In this document: positions 1 through 5,876 of the stretch, in pieces
How positions within the stretch are numbered: position 1 is the first letter of the stretch
Layout of the letters: each line of letters opens with the position of its first letter
Assembly (NCBI GenBank): GCA_002308475.1
Contig: DBVL01000047.1
Coordinates: 536-7,824, forward strand
Length of the DNA stretch: 7,289 nucleotides
Origin: Spirochaetales bacterium UBA1265
GTDB lineage: Bacteria > Spirochaetota > Spirochaetia > Sphaerochaetales > Sphaerochaetaceae
Reading direction: 5' to 3'
The notes under the pieces: generated by a model
Told to the model about the DNA's origin: nothing
Database searches by the model: none
The model's input: only the letters and a program-made list of their open reading frames with translations
Translations under genes and position numbers: made by a program

Positions 1-104
1 CAGAACGGATAGTTTGCGGCTTCTGCCGGTGCACTGGTCAGTGCTGAGAATATGGTTGATTTTCCAACATTCGGTAAGCCTACAATTCCGCAGTTTAAAC
101 TCAT
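1..104 (-). CDS. ychF: Redox/ribosome-associated ATPase YchF (OLA1 family), N-terminal part only
   Basis: The minus strand from position 104 encodes 34 residues starting [20 protein letters not shown] and continuing through [14 protein letters not shown] before the window edge. The GLPNVGKST stretch (residues 9-17) is the P-loop (G1 motif) of the Obg/YchF GTPase superfamily, and the [16 protein letters not shown] opening together with AxAANYPF is characteristic of YchF. YchF/OLA1 proteins are cytoplasmic, bind the ribosome and, unusually for the superfamily, prefer ATP. The start is secure: AGGAG lies on the minus strand at 115-111, six bases before ATG. The gene is divergent from rlmN with a short shared upstream region. 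The rest of the protein (about 330 further residues in the family) lies outside the window. Confidence 0.95.
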   Translation of the reverse strand, partial: MSLNCGIVGLPNVGKSTIFSALTSAPAEAANYPF

Positions 105-133
105 TTATTACTCCTGATTGTCTGATTGCAGGA

Positions 134-162
134 ATTATACAACATTGCTGTTTTTTTGCCCA
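134..162 (-). promoter_or_regulatory. Putative sigma-70-type promoter of ychF
   Basis: Read on the minus strand, a perfect TATAAT -10 box lies at 139-134. TGGGCA, matching four of six -35 consensus bases, lies at 162-157, with a 17-bp spacer. Transcription would begin near 127, giving a leader of about 23 bases that contains the AGGAG ribosome binding site at 115-111. The box positions are read directly; promoter activity is inferred. No comparably good promoter is visible for rlmN in the opposite direction. Confidence 0.65.
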
Positions 163-180
163 CTTGTTATCATAGCGGTA

Positions 181-1203
181 ATGAAAACATCTTTGATAGG
201 CAAGAAGCCACAGGAAATATTGCAGGTACTCGCTCTCAGGAAGAGCTTTCACGCCAAACAGATCTACAGGTGGATAAGCAGGGGTGTAAGGAGTTTTGAC
301 GAGATGACTGACATTCCATCTTCTCTCAGGGCTTCTCTTACAGAAAGTGATTTCTGTCTCTACACTACTGAGGAGGTTGCTGTCCAGTCGGACAGTGACG
401 GCACTATAAAACTACTACTGCGTCTTTTTGATGAAAACGTGGTTGAGTGCGTTCTTCTTCATGATAAGTCCGATGGTTTAACTGCCTGCCTCTCATCCCA
501 AAGCGGATGCGCCATGGGTTGCCGCTTCTGCAGAACAGGCACACTAAAACTAAAAAGAAGCCTAACAGTTAATGAAATCTGTGAGCAGTTTCTGCTTCTT
601 CAAAGCCGTGCTCCTGGTAAGATAGACCACGTGGTCTTCATGGGCATGGGAGAGCCGTTTGCAAACATAGAAAACGTTCTTTCAGCCATAGACTTTCTAC
701 ACAACGAAGATGGAATAGGGCTAAGTATGAGGCGCATAACTATCTCTACCTGCGGTGTAGTTCCAGGAATAAAAGAGCTCACACTTCGCCGTGTTCCGGT
801 AAAGCTAGCCGTCTCTCTTGTCTCAGCAGATGATACTACTCGCAGTTCCCTCATGCCCATTAATAAGGCCTACAACCTCTCAACTCTCAAGGCCGCTCTC
901 AAAGATTTTCAGAGTGTCAGCGGTAGGCGTTTTACTTTTGAGTACTGCATGATTCATGGTGTAAACATCTCAGACCAAGACGCATTTAAACTAGCTTCTT
1001 TCTGCAAGGGCCTGACAGTAGTTGTGAATCTTATCCCGTTTAACCCATGCCCAGAGCTGGAGTTTGTTACACCGAGTATGGAAGAGATAAACCACTTCTG
1101 CCGCAAGCTAGATGAGCTGAACGTGCCGTACACAATCAGAATCTCCCGTGGCCGAGGGATAAAGGGCGCCTGCGGACAGTTGGCTGGAAAGGTAAACGGT
1201 TGA
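181..1203 (+). CDS. rlmN: 23S rRNA A2503 / tRNA A37 C2-methyltransferase RlmN (radical SAM)
   Basis: The 340-residue protein carries all RlmN hallmarks. The radical-SAM cluster motif CAMGCRFC (Cys110, 114, 117, CX3CX2C) is followed by RTG, then GMGEP (155-159), ITISTCGVVPGI and NLIPFNP. The C-terminal GACGQLAG contains Cys331, the equivalent of the methyl-carrying Cys355 of the E. coli enzyme; Cys103 (ACLSSQ) matches E. coli Cys118. The family methylates C2 of A2503 in 23S rRNA and of A37 in some tRNAs, using two SAM molecules. I chose ATG 181 because MKTSLIGKKPQEI looks like a normal RlmN beginning; the frame is open back to TTG 118 but that extension is hydrophobic and unlike the family. 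The ribosome binding site is weak (AGCGG). The segment SLVSADD replaces the usual SLHA-type sequence. The last 23 codons take part in the duplication described at 1134-1154 and 4671-4736, so the 3' end may be of foreign origin. Confidence 0.96.
   Translation: MKTSLIGKKPQEILQVLALRKSFHAKQIYRWISRGVRSFDEMTDIPSSLRASLTESDFCLYTTEEVAVQSDSDGTIKLLLRLFDENVVECVLLHDKSDGLTACLSSQSGCAMGCRFCRTGTLKLKRSLTVNEICEQFLLLQSRAPGKIDHVVFMGMGEPFANIENVLSAIDFLHNEDGIGLSMRRITISTCGVVPGIKELTLRRVPVKLAVSLVSADDTTRSSLMPINKAYNLSTLKAALKDFQSVSGRRFTFEYCMIHGVNISDQDAFKLASFCKGLTVVVNLIPFNPCPELEFVTPSMEEINHFCRKLDELNVPYTIRISRGRGIKGACGQLAGKVNG
1134..1154 (+). repeat. 21-bp direct repeat, copy 1 (inside rlmN; candidate attachment-site core)
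   Basis: These 21 bases, covering the codons for I-R-I-S-R-G and two bases of the next Arg codon, recur without mismatch at 4670-4690. To the left the two copies are unrelated; to the right both go on as rlmN coding sequence but with synonymous differences. Such a sharply bounded identical block is what a site-specific integration core or a recombination crossover leaves. The repeat is seen directly; its role is inferred. Confidence 0.8.
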
Positions 1204-1213
1204 GGTTTCCGTT

Positions 1214-2638
1214 CTAGTAGCCAATTACCACTCCTAGAACTATAAACAAAACTACCAATAATAGATTTATCAGAAAGAGGTTGCGAGCCTTCTTTATCCA
1301 CGTGAAATAGTTCACTTCGATCATTGAAAGAGAGATGAGAAGCACTGGAGAAGTCGGGAAAATGACATTTGTATAGCCATCGCCAAAGGTGTAAAGAAGC
1401 ACAAGCATCTGCTTACTCAAGCCCGTGTTGACCACTGCCAGCAGTCCCATGACAAGGATAGCCTTTGCCGTGGACGAGGAGATAAAAAACTCCAGCAGCA
1501 GCACTATCAGATAAATGGCCAGAGCAACCATAATTGGACTGCGGCCATCAATCAGTGTGTTTATCTGGTGGACTATGGTTGGCATAATGCCTCCACGGTC
1601 AAAAACGTACTTAATAGACGCAGCCAGAGCTATAAACACAGTTGTGGGTAGGGCGCCAAGTAGGCCGTGAAGGAAACTGGAAAAAGTAGTTTTTGTACTG
1701 TGGGAGGCCAGAACGCCCGCAATAAGCCCAAAAATCAGAAAGTAGGCTGTAAGAATTACAACCGTGTAGCCCCTGAGGCTTGATGAAAGAGAAGAGACTA
1801 TAATCAGAGCCAAGGCGGTAAGCAGAAAGGCCGAGTAGATGTAGGCTGTTCTCTTGTCTTCTCTGGTTTCTTTCGCACCTCCAGTGGCCCTTGTGTCTTT
1901 TCTGGTCCTGTCGTGCTCTGCCGTCACGCTACTTTCTGGGTCCCTCTTAATCTTCCTTGTGTACGTAGCCAGGTACGCAATCAGCAGCCCGAACATGACC
2001 GCCGAAATCAGGATTCTGAACCAGAGGTGCTCAACTGGGTTGGCCCCTATAATCTGTGAGGCGAGCAGTACCGTGAACGGGTTTGTAATGGCCCCGGCAA
2101 ACCCGAAACCGCACGAAAGAATGCAGCAGATGAAGCCCGTAAAAGAGTCATAGCCTAGGGCAATGCTCAACGCCGTGATAATAGGCAGCATAGTCAGCAT
2201 TTCTTCAAACAGTCCCAGAAATGCTCCAAAAGAGTAAAAGAGCAGCGACACCAGCACTAGCAGTGTCCACGGCCTATCTCTAAATCTCTCCGACACAGAA
2301 CCAACAATAATCCTGACTCCGCCCACGTCATTCATCACCTGAAACGAGGCTGAAATAACAAACAGAAACAGCGAGAGCATAATCAGGGTAAGCCCATCAG
2401 AAGAGCCAAAAACAAGCACTGGAGCCAGTAACCCCCTCCAAATCTCTATTCCCTTCAAGTCGCTTCTTTCTGTGTATTCAAGGTAGTTCACACCACCATC
2501 TGGTAGCGTTCCAAAGCTCCCCTTAGGCACCACATAGGTGAGGACTATAGAAAACAGTAGCAGTGCCACAAGCAGGACCGAGACCTGCAAAAAAGTTTTC
2601 TTTGAAATATTTATCAACGTCTTTCTATCTGCTTTCAT
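1214..2638 (-). CDS. yfcC: YfcC-family membrane antiporter (DcuC/ArcD-like permease)
   Basis: This 474-residue polytopic membrane protein has roughly a dozen hydrophobic segments. They form two halves, separated by a strongly charged cytoplasmic loop at residues 228-264. Family signatures include VVPKGSF after the first membrane helix (36-42), FEEMLTMLPII (144-154), LGYDS (161-165), NPFTVLLASQI (186-196), FFISSSTAKAIL (384-395) and FGDGYTNVIFPTS (418-430). These place it in the YfcC group of the C4-dicarboxylate/basic amino-acid carrier superfamily, whose members include arginine/ornithine exchangers and uncharacterised carriers; the substrate here cannot be read from sequence. Its ATG overlaps the TGA of the upstream acyltransferase gene (ATGA), and its AGGAG site (2647-2643) lies inside that gene, so the two are probably translated together. 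It converges on rlmN with 10 bp between stop codons and no room for a dedicated terminator. Confidence 0.9.
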   Translation of the reverse strand: MKADRKTLINISKKTFLQVSVLLVALLLFSIVLTYVVPKGSFGTLPDGGVNYLEYTERSDLKGIEIWRGLLAPVLVFGSSDGLTLIMLSLFLFVISASFQVMNDVGGVRIIVGSVSERFRDRPWTLLVLVSLLFYSFGAFLGLFEEMLTMLPIITALSIALGYDSFTGFICCILSCGFGFAGAITNPFTVLLASQIIGANPVEHLWFRILISAVMFGLLIAYLATYTRKIKRDPESSVTAEHDRTRKDTRATGGAKETREDKRTAYIYSAFLLTALALIIVSSLSSSLRGYTVVILTAYFLIFGLIAGVLASHSTKTTFSSFLHGLLGALPTTVFIALAASIKYVFDRGGIMPTIVHQINTLIDGRSPIMVALAIYLIVLLLEFFISSSTAKAILVMGLLAVVNTGLSKQMLVLLYTFGDGYTNVIFPTSPVLLISLSMIEVNYFTWIKKARNLFLINLLLVVLFIVLGVVIGY

Positions 2639-4506
2639 ATATCTCCTCTCTTCTTAGCCATCAGGTCCACAAGCAGGGCCCACCTGGCACACTGGCGTCT
2701 ATTTTCAACTGGGTAGAAGTAGTGCAGTTCATTATTATGATACAGCTCAAACTCTTCATTGCTAGAGAAAGCCAAAGCCGGCAAATCCTTCATATCTATA
2801 GTAAATCCGTTAGACTCTGTCCTGTAGCCAAACTCTTTGCTGTTCATAAAACACTCACCATTCTCCTTTCTCACAGGCCCACCGTTTTCACCAAAAATCT
2901 TAGTTTTAACCTTAGTTCTCAGCTCAAACTTGTCCAGCTCTTTTTCTTCTAGGTCTATTATGGCGTTGTAGTACTGATCTATACTTTCAATCTTCTTCTT
3001 TGCGTTTGTACTTGAGAATCTGTAGTCCACACCTATGCTTCTGCCAGTGCCACACGCGGTGCATGCAAAGGCGTTCCCAACTCCCTTGGTAGTGTAGAGC
3101 TCACCACAGTCAGCGCACCTGTACAAAATGTTCTCAAGGCCCTTAGCTTTATTCTTCTGTTTGTAGGTATCTATAACGTGTTCTGAAGCGTTGTTGTACA
3201 GCGTCTCTCTTATAATCTTGTCAAGCTCATCACTACTCATGCCTTCGAGCTCTTGGCTCTTGATTACCTTCTTGACCGTTAGCTCCACTTTTGAATTAAA
3301 GCGCTTCTTTCTCCACTTGGGTTTTGCATAATAGGCTCCGTTTATTCTAACTAGAACCAGGTCTGCATGAAGCTTTTTGTAGAAGGCGGCACTGTCAGCC
3401 ATGCTGTTGCTCTTCCCATCTGGAGAGAGTCTTCCCTCCGGGAAAATGACCACAGGAAAACCTTTTCTCACAGTCCTAAGTATATCCATGGCCGGTCTAA
3501 ACTCTTTAGTAAAAAGCTTCTTTGGAATAAACCCACCACCCTTGGCCAGGCGCTTCAAAATAGGTCTAGTGCAGTAAAACTCATTAACCAGGTAGCTTGG
3601 GTTTCTAGGGTGTGAGAGACGGGAAATGTAGTTAAAATCAGCAAATGATTCGTGGTTTGAAAGAACCACATACGGGGCTTCCACATCTTTCATCAGCTCT
3701 TCATCAATTCTGAGTTTTCTCGGCTTACCCTGCCATGTCCTGGCCAAAAAGACTGTAAACGCATAAACAGGGGAGTCTGGAGTTCCTTCGGTTCCTTTTA
3801 ACATGTACTTTTTTATAAAGAAGGCAATGAGTGCAAACAGTAGAGCTGCAAGGGCAACAATTATAGTAATAAGTATCCACAGTGGTAGTTCATTTGATAT
3901 AAAGGCTGCTCCAGCAGCACCCATCAGGTTTGACACCACAATTGATGGGATTACACCAGTGACAACTGTGCATATATACTTTTTATAACTTAACCTAGTT
4001 CCGCTACCGTAGTAACAGATGGCTCCAAACGGAATTAGAGGCATGAAGAAGAGTAGGTAAATAAGAAATGTTGTGTTTCTATTACTTACATTTGCCGAGA
4101 TCCTCTCAATATTCTTCTTGTTCCTCTCATAGGCCTTATTGTTGAAATTAAATAGCCTTACCAGAACAAATATGATTGTAGCCCCAAGTCCTACGCCCAA
4201 ATCGCAGAGCAATAAAGCAATTGGGAACGGATAGCTTAAACCACTAGAAATCTGAATAAATTCAGCTGGCACAAAGATTACAACCATCTGCAGTGCCTCA
4301 ATCAGCACGACCGATGCCATCCCCAACACTCCCTTCTCGGCCAACAGCCTAGAAGCTCCACTGGTGTCGTTCGCAATCTCCATTTTGATAAACGGAACCA
4401 TTATCTCTTTTAGAAAAAATGAGAAGAGGAATATTATTGCCAGGAAGATGACAAAAATCAGACTCTTATCCCTTCCTTCGGATGAGACCTTCATGTCATC
4501 AGACAA
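2635..4506 (-). CDS. VTT/DedA-like membrane domain fused to PlsC-type acyltransferase and zinc ribbon
   Basis: The 623-residue protein combines three parts. Residues 15-231 are membrane-embedded, with six or so hydrophobic segments. They resemble the VTT (SNARE-associated/TVP38/DedA) fold, including FVPAEFIQISSGLSYPF (78-94), GVGLGATI and FFMPLIPFGAICYYGSGTRLSY (153-174). Residues 278-400 are a PlsC/LPLAT acyltransferase with the catalytic NHESFAD (His285, Asp290) and the phosphate-binding FPEGR (355-359). Residues 464-485 hold a CxxC...CxxC zinc ribbon (Cys464, 467, 482, 485), followed by about 135 residues of unrecognised C-terminal domain. PlsC enzymes acylate lysophospholipids; VTT/DedA proteins are linked to lipid flipping or scrambling. 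The fusion suggests acylation of a lipid handled by the membrane domain, but the substrate is unknown. The start is uncertain: TTG 4506 gives 623 residues, ATG 4494 gives 619, and neither has a clear ribosome binding site. I favour ATG 4494 slightly. It is the first gene of a two-gene operon with the permease. Confidence 0.88.
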   Translation of the reverse strand: MSDDMKVSSEGRDKSLIFVIFLAIIFLFSFFLKEIMVPFIKMEIANDTSGASRLLAEKGVLGMASVVLIEALQMVVIFVPAEFIQISSGLSYPFPIALLLCDLGVGLGATIIFVLVRLFNFNNKAYERNKKNIERISANVSNRNTTFLIYLLFFMPLIPFGAICYYGSGTRLSYKKYICTVVTGVIPSIVVSNLMGAAGAAFISNELPLWILITIIVALAALLFALIAFFIKKYMLKGTEGTPDSPVYAFTVFLARTWQGKPRKLRIDEELMKDVEAPYVVLSNHESFADFNYISRLSHPRNPSYLVNEFYCTRPILKRLAKGGGFIPKKLFTKEFRPAMDILRTVRKGFPVVIFPEGRLSPDGKSNSMADSAAFYKKLHADLVLVRINGAYYAKPKWRKKRFNSKVELTVKKVIKSQELEGMSSDELDKIIRETLYNNASEHVIDTYKQKNKAKGLENILYRCADCGELYTTKGVGNAFACTACGTGRSIGVDYRFSSTNAKKKIESIDQYYNAIIDLEEKELDKFELRTKVKTKIFGENGGPVRKENGECFMNSKEFGYRTESNGFTIDMKDLPALAFSSNEEFELYHNNELHYFYPVENRRQCARWALLVDLMAKKRGDI

Positions 4507-4527
4507 TAAAACATGATTAGACTATTT

Positions 4528-4671
4528 TCAATATAATTCTTTAAGACTTGCGGTCAAGGTCTGCGGAAGTTTGTAGTCTGACTGCTTCGGACTCTCATCG
4601 AAGAGAGTCTGGATGATAAGCCTCAGCGCCTCAGTGAATGACATTTCCTCCATCTGGTCGACAACAGCGAA
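4528..4671 (-). pseudogene. 3' remnant of an unidentified protein gene, truncated at the rlmN-tail junction
   Basis: On the minus strand 47 codons are open up to TGA at 4530-4528. They begin FAVVDQMEEMSFTEALRL and end QTLTASLKELY. The composition and amphipathic pattern look like the C-terminal helix region of a normal protein. Further upstream the frame hits TGA at 4674-4672, exactly inside the start of the orphan rlmN tail, so the gene seems to have been cut there. A start at one of the internal ATG codons (4653 or 4644) is possible and would make it a short 41- or 38-residue protein, but no properly spaced ribosome binding site supports that. I do not recognise the family. It lies upstream of, and in the same direction as, the acyltransferase operon. 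Confidence 0.5.
4530..4557 (-). promoter_or_regulatory. Putative promoter of the acyltransferase-permease operon
   Basis: On the minus strand TTGACC (4557-4552) and TATATT (4535-4530) each match five of six sigma-70 consensus bases and are separated by 16 bp. Transcription would begin near 4523, about 29 bases before ATG 4494. The boxes lie inside the last codons of the truncated upstream gene, so the operon could remain expressed even though that gene is broken. Activity is inferred from sequence only. Confidence 0.5.
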
Positions 4672-4690
4672 TCAGAATCTCCCGTGGCCG
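4670..4690 (+). repeat. 21-bp direct repeat, copy 2 (candidate attachment-site core)
   Basis: Identical to 1134-1154. Here the left flank is the truncated minus-strand gene rather than rlmN, and the right flank is the orphan rlmN 3' end. The repeats enclose a segment of about 3.5 kb with the permease, the acyltransferase fusion and the truncated gene. Confidence 0.8.
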
Positions 4691-4736
4691 TGGAATAAAA
4701 GGGGCCTGTGGGCAGCTTGCCGGTAAGCTTCAATAG
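4671..4736 (+). pseudogene. rlmN: Orphan 3' end of rlmN (last 21 codons plus stop)
   Basis: The plus strand reads IRISRGRGIKGACGQLAGKLQ and then TAG. Nineteen residues in a row equal the C-terminus of the complete RlmN at 1135-1191, including the Cys of GACGQL, after which the ends differ (LQ against VNG). Over those 57 bases there are 10 differences in nine codons, every one synonymous, and the first six codons are identical. There is no start codon or other rlmN sequence upstream, so this piece cannot work alone. Because the changes are all silent, both copies evolved as functional gene ends in separate lineages before being brought together. That makes this a displaced original end rather than a decaying tandem duplicate. 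Confidence 0.85.
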
Positions 4737-4786
4737 TTTTTTCAGTTTTTTACAAGGCTTGGACACTTTGTGGCGTCTAAGTAGGT

Positions 4787-5581
4787 ATGACAGATATTTT
4801 TTTAAAGTTTCTTAAAAGCTTACTTGCTTTGTGTTCCCATTTGATGAAATACCTTGAAAAGGCCATCTCCCAGATGCCTGAGGGTTCAATTCATGTTACC
4901 GGCAACAAATCCAGGCTTTACACTTATCAATATGTTGATGGAAACAGAGTCTATCTGGGTAATGAAAACGAGGGTTTGAAAAAAGACCTCATACAAAAAG
5001 AGTACTTGAAAAACTTTCTTGGAGAGATTGAGAAAATTCATGAAATTCTTGCTGTTTCCGTCAAAAAATTGCAAGACATGAAAAAATTACCATCTGCACT
5101 AGAAAGGATGGCTCTGGATAAAAGGGCTCTTGTAACTCCGTTTAAGCTGATGGATGCAAAAGACCCTGTGTGGAGCAGGACAAATGCAGGTAAAGCGGAC
5201 AAGTCAACACATCCGTACAAGACTGCCAAAGGTGATTGGGTCCGCTCTAAAGCAGAAGTGATTATAGCTGACATGTTGTTTATGTTGGGTGTGCCATACA
5301 TTTACGAATGTCGTATCACCATCAGAGGAAAGATTTATGAACCTGACTTTTATATACTCAATTGTTTAACAGGGCGGGTCGTCATCTGGGAACATTTAGG
5401 AATGATGGATGACCCATCTTATTTGGCAAGGAATTCCCAGAAAATCATGGATTATCTTAGTGCCGGTTTAATATTTGGTAGGGATTTGATTTTCAGCACG
5501 GAAAGTGAGTCGGATAAGCTGAGAACTGAGGTAATCAGGAAGATGATAGACGATTATTGCCTTGGCTACGCCTGTATCTAG
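4787..5581 (+). CDS. Orphan PD-(D/E)XK nuclease-like protein
   Basis: The 264-residue protein has an N-terminal, mostly helical half (PEGSIHVTGNKSRLYTYQYVDGNRVYLG at 31-58, then a lysine-rich helical stretch). The C-terminal part has the pattern of a PD-(D/E)XK fold: VRSKAEVIIADML (152-164, Glu157), YECRI (173-177), YEPDFYILN (184-192, Asp187), VVIWEHLGMMDDPSY (198-212, Glu202) and GRDLIFSTES (231-240). I know this arrangement from a family of uncharacterised proteins in Firmicutes and spirochaetes; no role has been assigned that I can name. The catalytic Lys expected two residues after the Glu is absent (Glu202-His203-Leu204), so nuclease activity is uncertain. ATG 4787 is preceded by AAGTAGGT, a modest ribosome binding site; ATG 4844 (MKYLEKAISQMPEG) is an alternative start. 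The gene looks somewhat richer in A+T than its neighbours, and there is no methylase, toxin or integrase partner beside it. Confidence 0.75.
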   Translation: MTDIFLKFLKSLLALCSHLMKYLEKAISQMPEGSIHVTGNKSRLYTYQYVDGNRVYLGNENEGLKKDLIQKEYLKNFLGEIEKIHEILAVSVKKLQDMKKLPSALERMALDKRALVTPFKLMDAKDPVWSRTNAGKADKSTHPYKTAKGDWVRSKAEVIIADMLFMLGVPYIYECRITIRGKIYEPDFYILNCLTGRVVIWEHLGMMDDPSYLARNSQKIMDYLSAGLIFGRDLIFSTESESDKLRTEVIRKMIDDYCLGYACI

Positions 5582-5611
5582 ATTCCAATTACACCACAAA
5601 AGATTATGGTT

Positions 5612-5692
5612 TGCATTGAAACGGCTTGTTTTGAAGTGCTTTTCAATGAAAATTTCATTGAAAAAGCTCATTTTGACCGACGTTTCAATGCA
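5612..5692. repeat. Nested palindrome with four alternating CATTGAAA octamers
   Basis: Outer arms at 5612-5623 and 5681-5692 are perfect 12-base inverted complements (TGCATTGAAACG / CGTTTCAATGCA). Inner arms at 5640-5651 and 5653-5664 are another perfect 12-base pair around one central A. The octamer CATTGAAA occurs at 5614, 5641 (inverted), 5656 and 5683 (inverted), so each half has the same 27-base spacing. The 16 bases between outer and inner arm do not pair and differ between halves. As RNA it would fold into a long hairpin with an internal loop. It lies between the nuclease-like gene and the terminator of the tRNA. It could be a bidirectional terminator, a small mobile palindromic repeat (REP/MITE-like) or a protein binding site; the sequence does not decide. 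The rest of the 5582-5732 interval holds no gene. Confidence 0.8.
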
Positions 5693-5732
5693 TCAAGGCC
5701 ACTGCAAGGCAAATCTCCAAAGCCAGGACTAT

Positions 5733-5762
5733 AAAAAAGACTGCCGTACGGAGACAGCAGCC
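5733..5762 (-). terminator. Rho-independent terminator of the tRNA-Arg gene
   Basis: On the minus strand, two bases after the tRNA 3' end, GGCTGCTG (5762-5755) pairs with CGGCAGTC (5746-5739). The stem has eight base pairs including two G-U pairs, the loop has eight bases, and a run of six T follows (5738-5733). Position and shape fit a transcription stop for the single-gene tRNA transcript. Confidence 0.85.
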
Positions 5763-5764
5763 TT

Positions 5765-5838
5765 TGATCCTTGCGCGATTCGAACGCACGACCCCTTCCT
5801 TAGGAGGGAAGTGCTCTATCCAGCTGAGCTAAAGGACC
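5765..5838 (-). tRNA. tRNA-Arg (anticodon CCU)
   Basis: The 74-base gene folds into a complete cloverleaf. The acceptor stem is GGUCCUU with AAGGAUC (one G-U pair) and discriminator A. The D stem is GCUC/GAGC, the anticodon stem CUUCC/GGAAG around the loop CUCCUAA, and the T stem GUGCG/CGCGC around UUCGAAU. The anticodon CCU reads the arginine codon AGG. CCA is not encoded and must be added after transcription. It sits 18 bp downstream of the topA stop codon but appears to have its own promoter and terminator. Confidence 0.97.
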
Positions 5839-5847
5839 GACAGAAAC

Positions 5848-5876
5848 ATATTAAACTTACTTAGTTAAAAGCTCAA
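5848..5876 (-). promoter_or_regulatory. Putative promoter of tRNA-Arg
   Basis: On the minus strand TTGAGC (5876-5871) and TAATAT (5853-5848) are separated by 17 bp, each matching four of six consensus bases. The -10 box ends nine bases before the tRNA 5' end, a normal distance. The -35 box lies within the final codons of topA. Weak consensus, but spacing and position fit. Confidence 0.45.

Noticed and set aside
118..180. Upstream extension of rlmN to TTG 118
   Set aside because: The 21 extra residues are hydrophobic and Cys-rich and unlike RlmN N-termini, and the region overlaps the ychF promoter; ATG 181 fits the family better.
600..1301. Minus-strand open frames opposite rlmN (600-860 and 954-1301)
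   Set aside because: They are out-of-frame shadows of a strongly conserved coding gene and resemble no known protein.
1854..3988. Plus-strand open frames opposite the permease and acyltransferase genes (for example 1854-2153, 2563-2952, 3367-3615)
   Set aside because: They are antisense to genes with clear family motifs, lack convincing ribosome binding sites and look like translation noise.
4590..4609. Hairpin GACTCTC/GAGAGTC as a possible terminator
   Set aside because: The seven-base stem is not followed by a T run on either strand and it lies within the open frame of the truncated minus-strand gene.
5612..5692. CRISPR array, because ATTGAAAC resembles the 3' end of many CRISPR repeats
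   Set aside because: There are no direct repeats with regular unique spacers; the octamers alternate in orientation as in a palindrome, and no cas gene is nearby.
5582..5838. The tRNA-Arg 3' end as an integration site for the nuclease-like gene
   Set aside because: I found no second copy of the tRNA 3' end in the window and no integrase; the terminator directly behind the tRNA is intact.
5562..5864. A 100-codon plus-strand open frame over the palindrome and the tRNA
   Set aside because: Its C-terminal part (AIRTHDPFLRREVLYPAELK) is the well-known spurious translation of the complementary strand of a tRNA gene, and its start overlaps the end of the nuclease-like gene.
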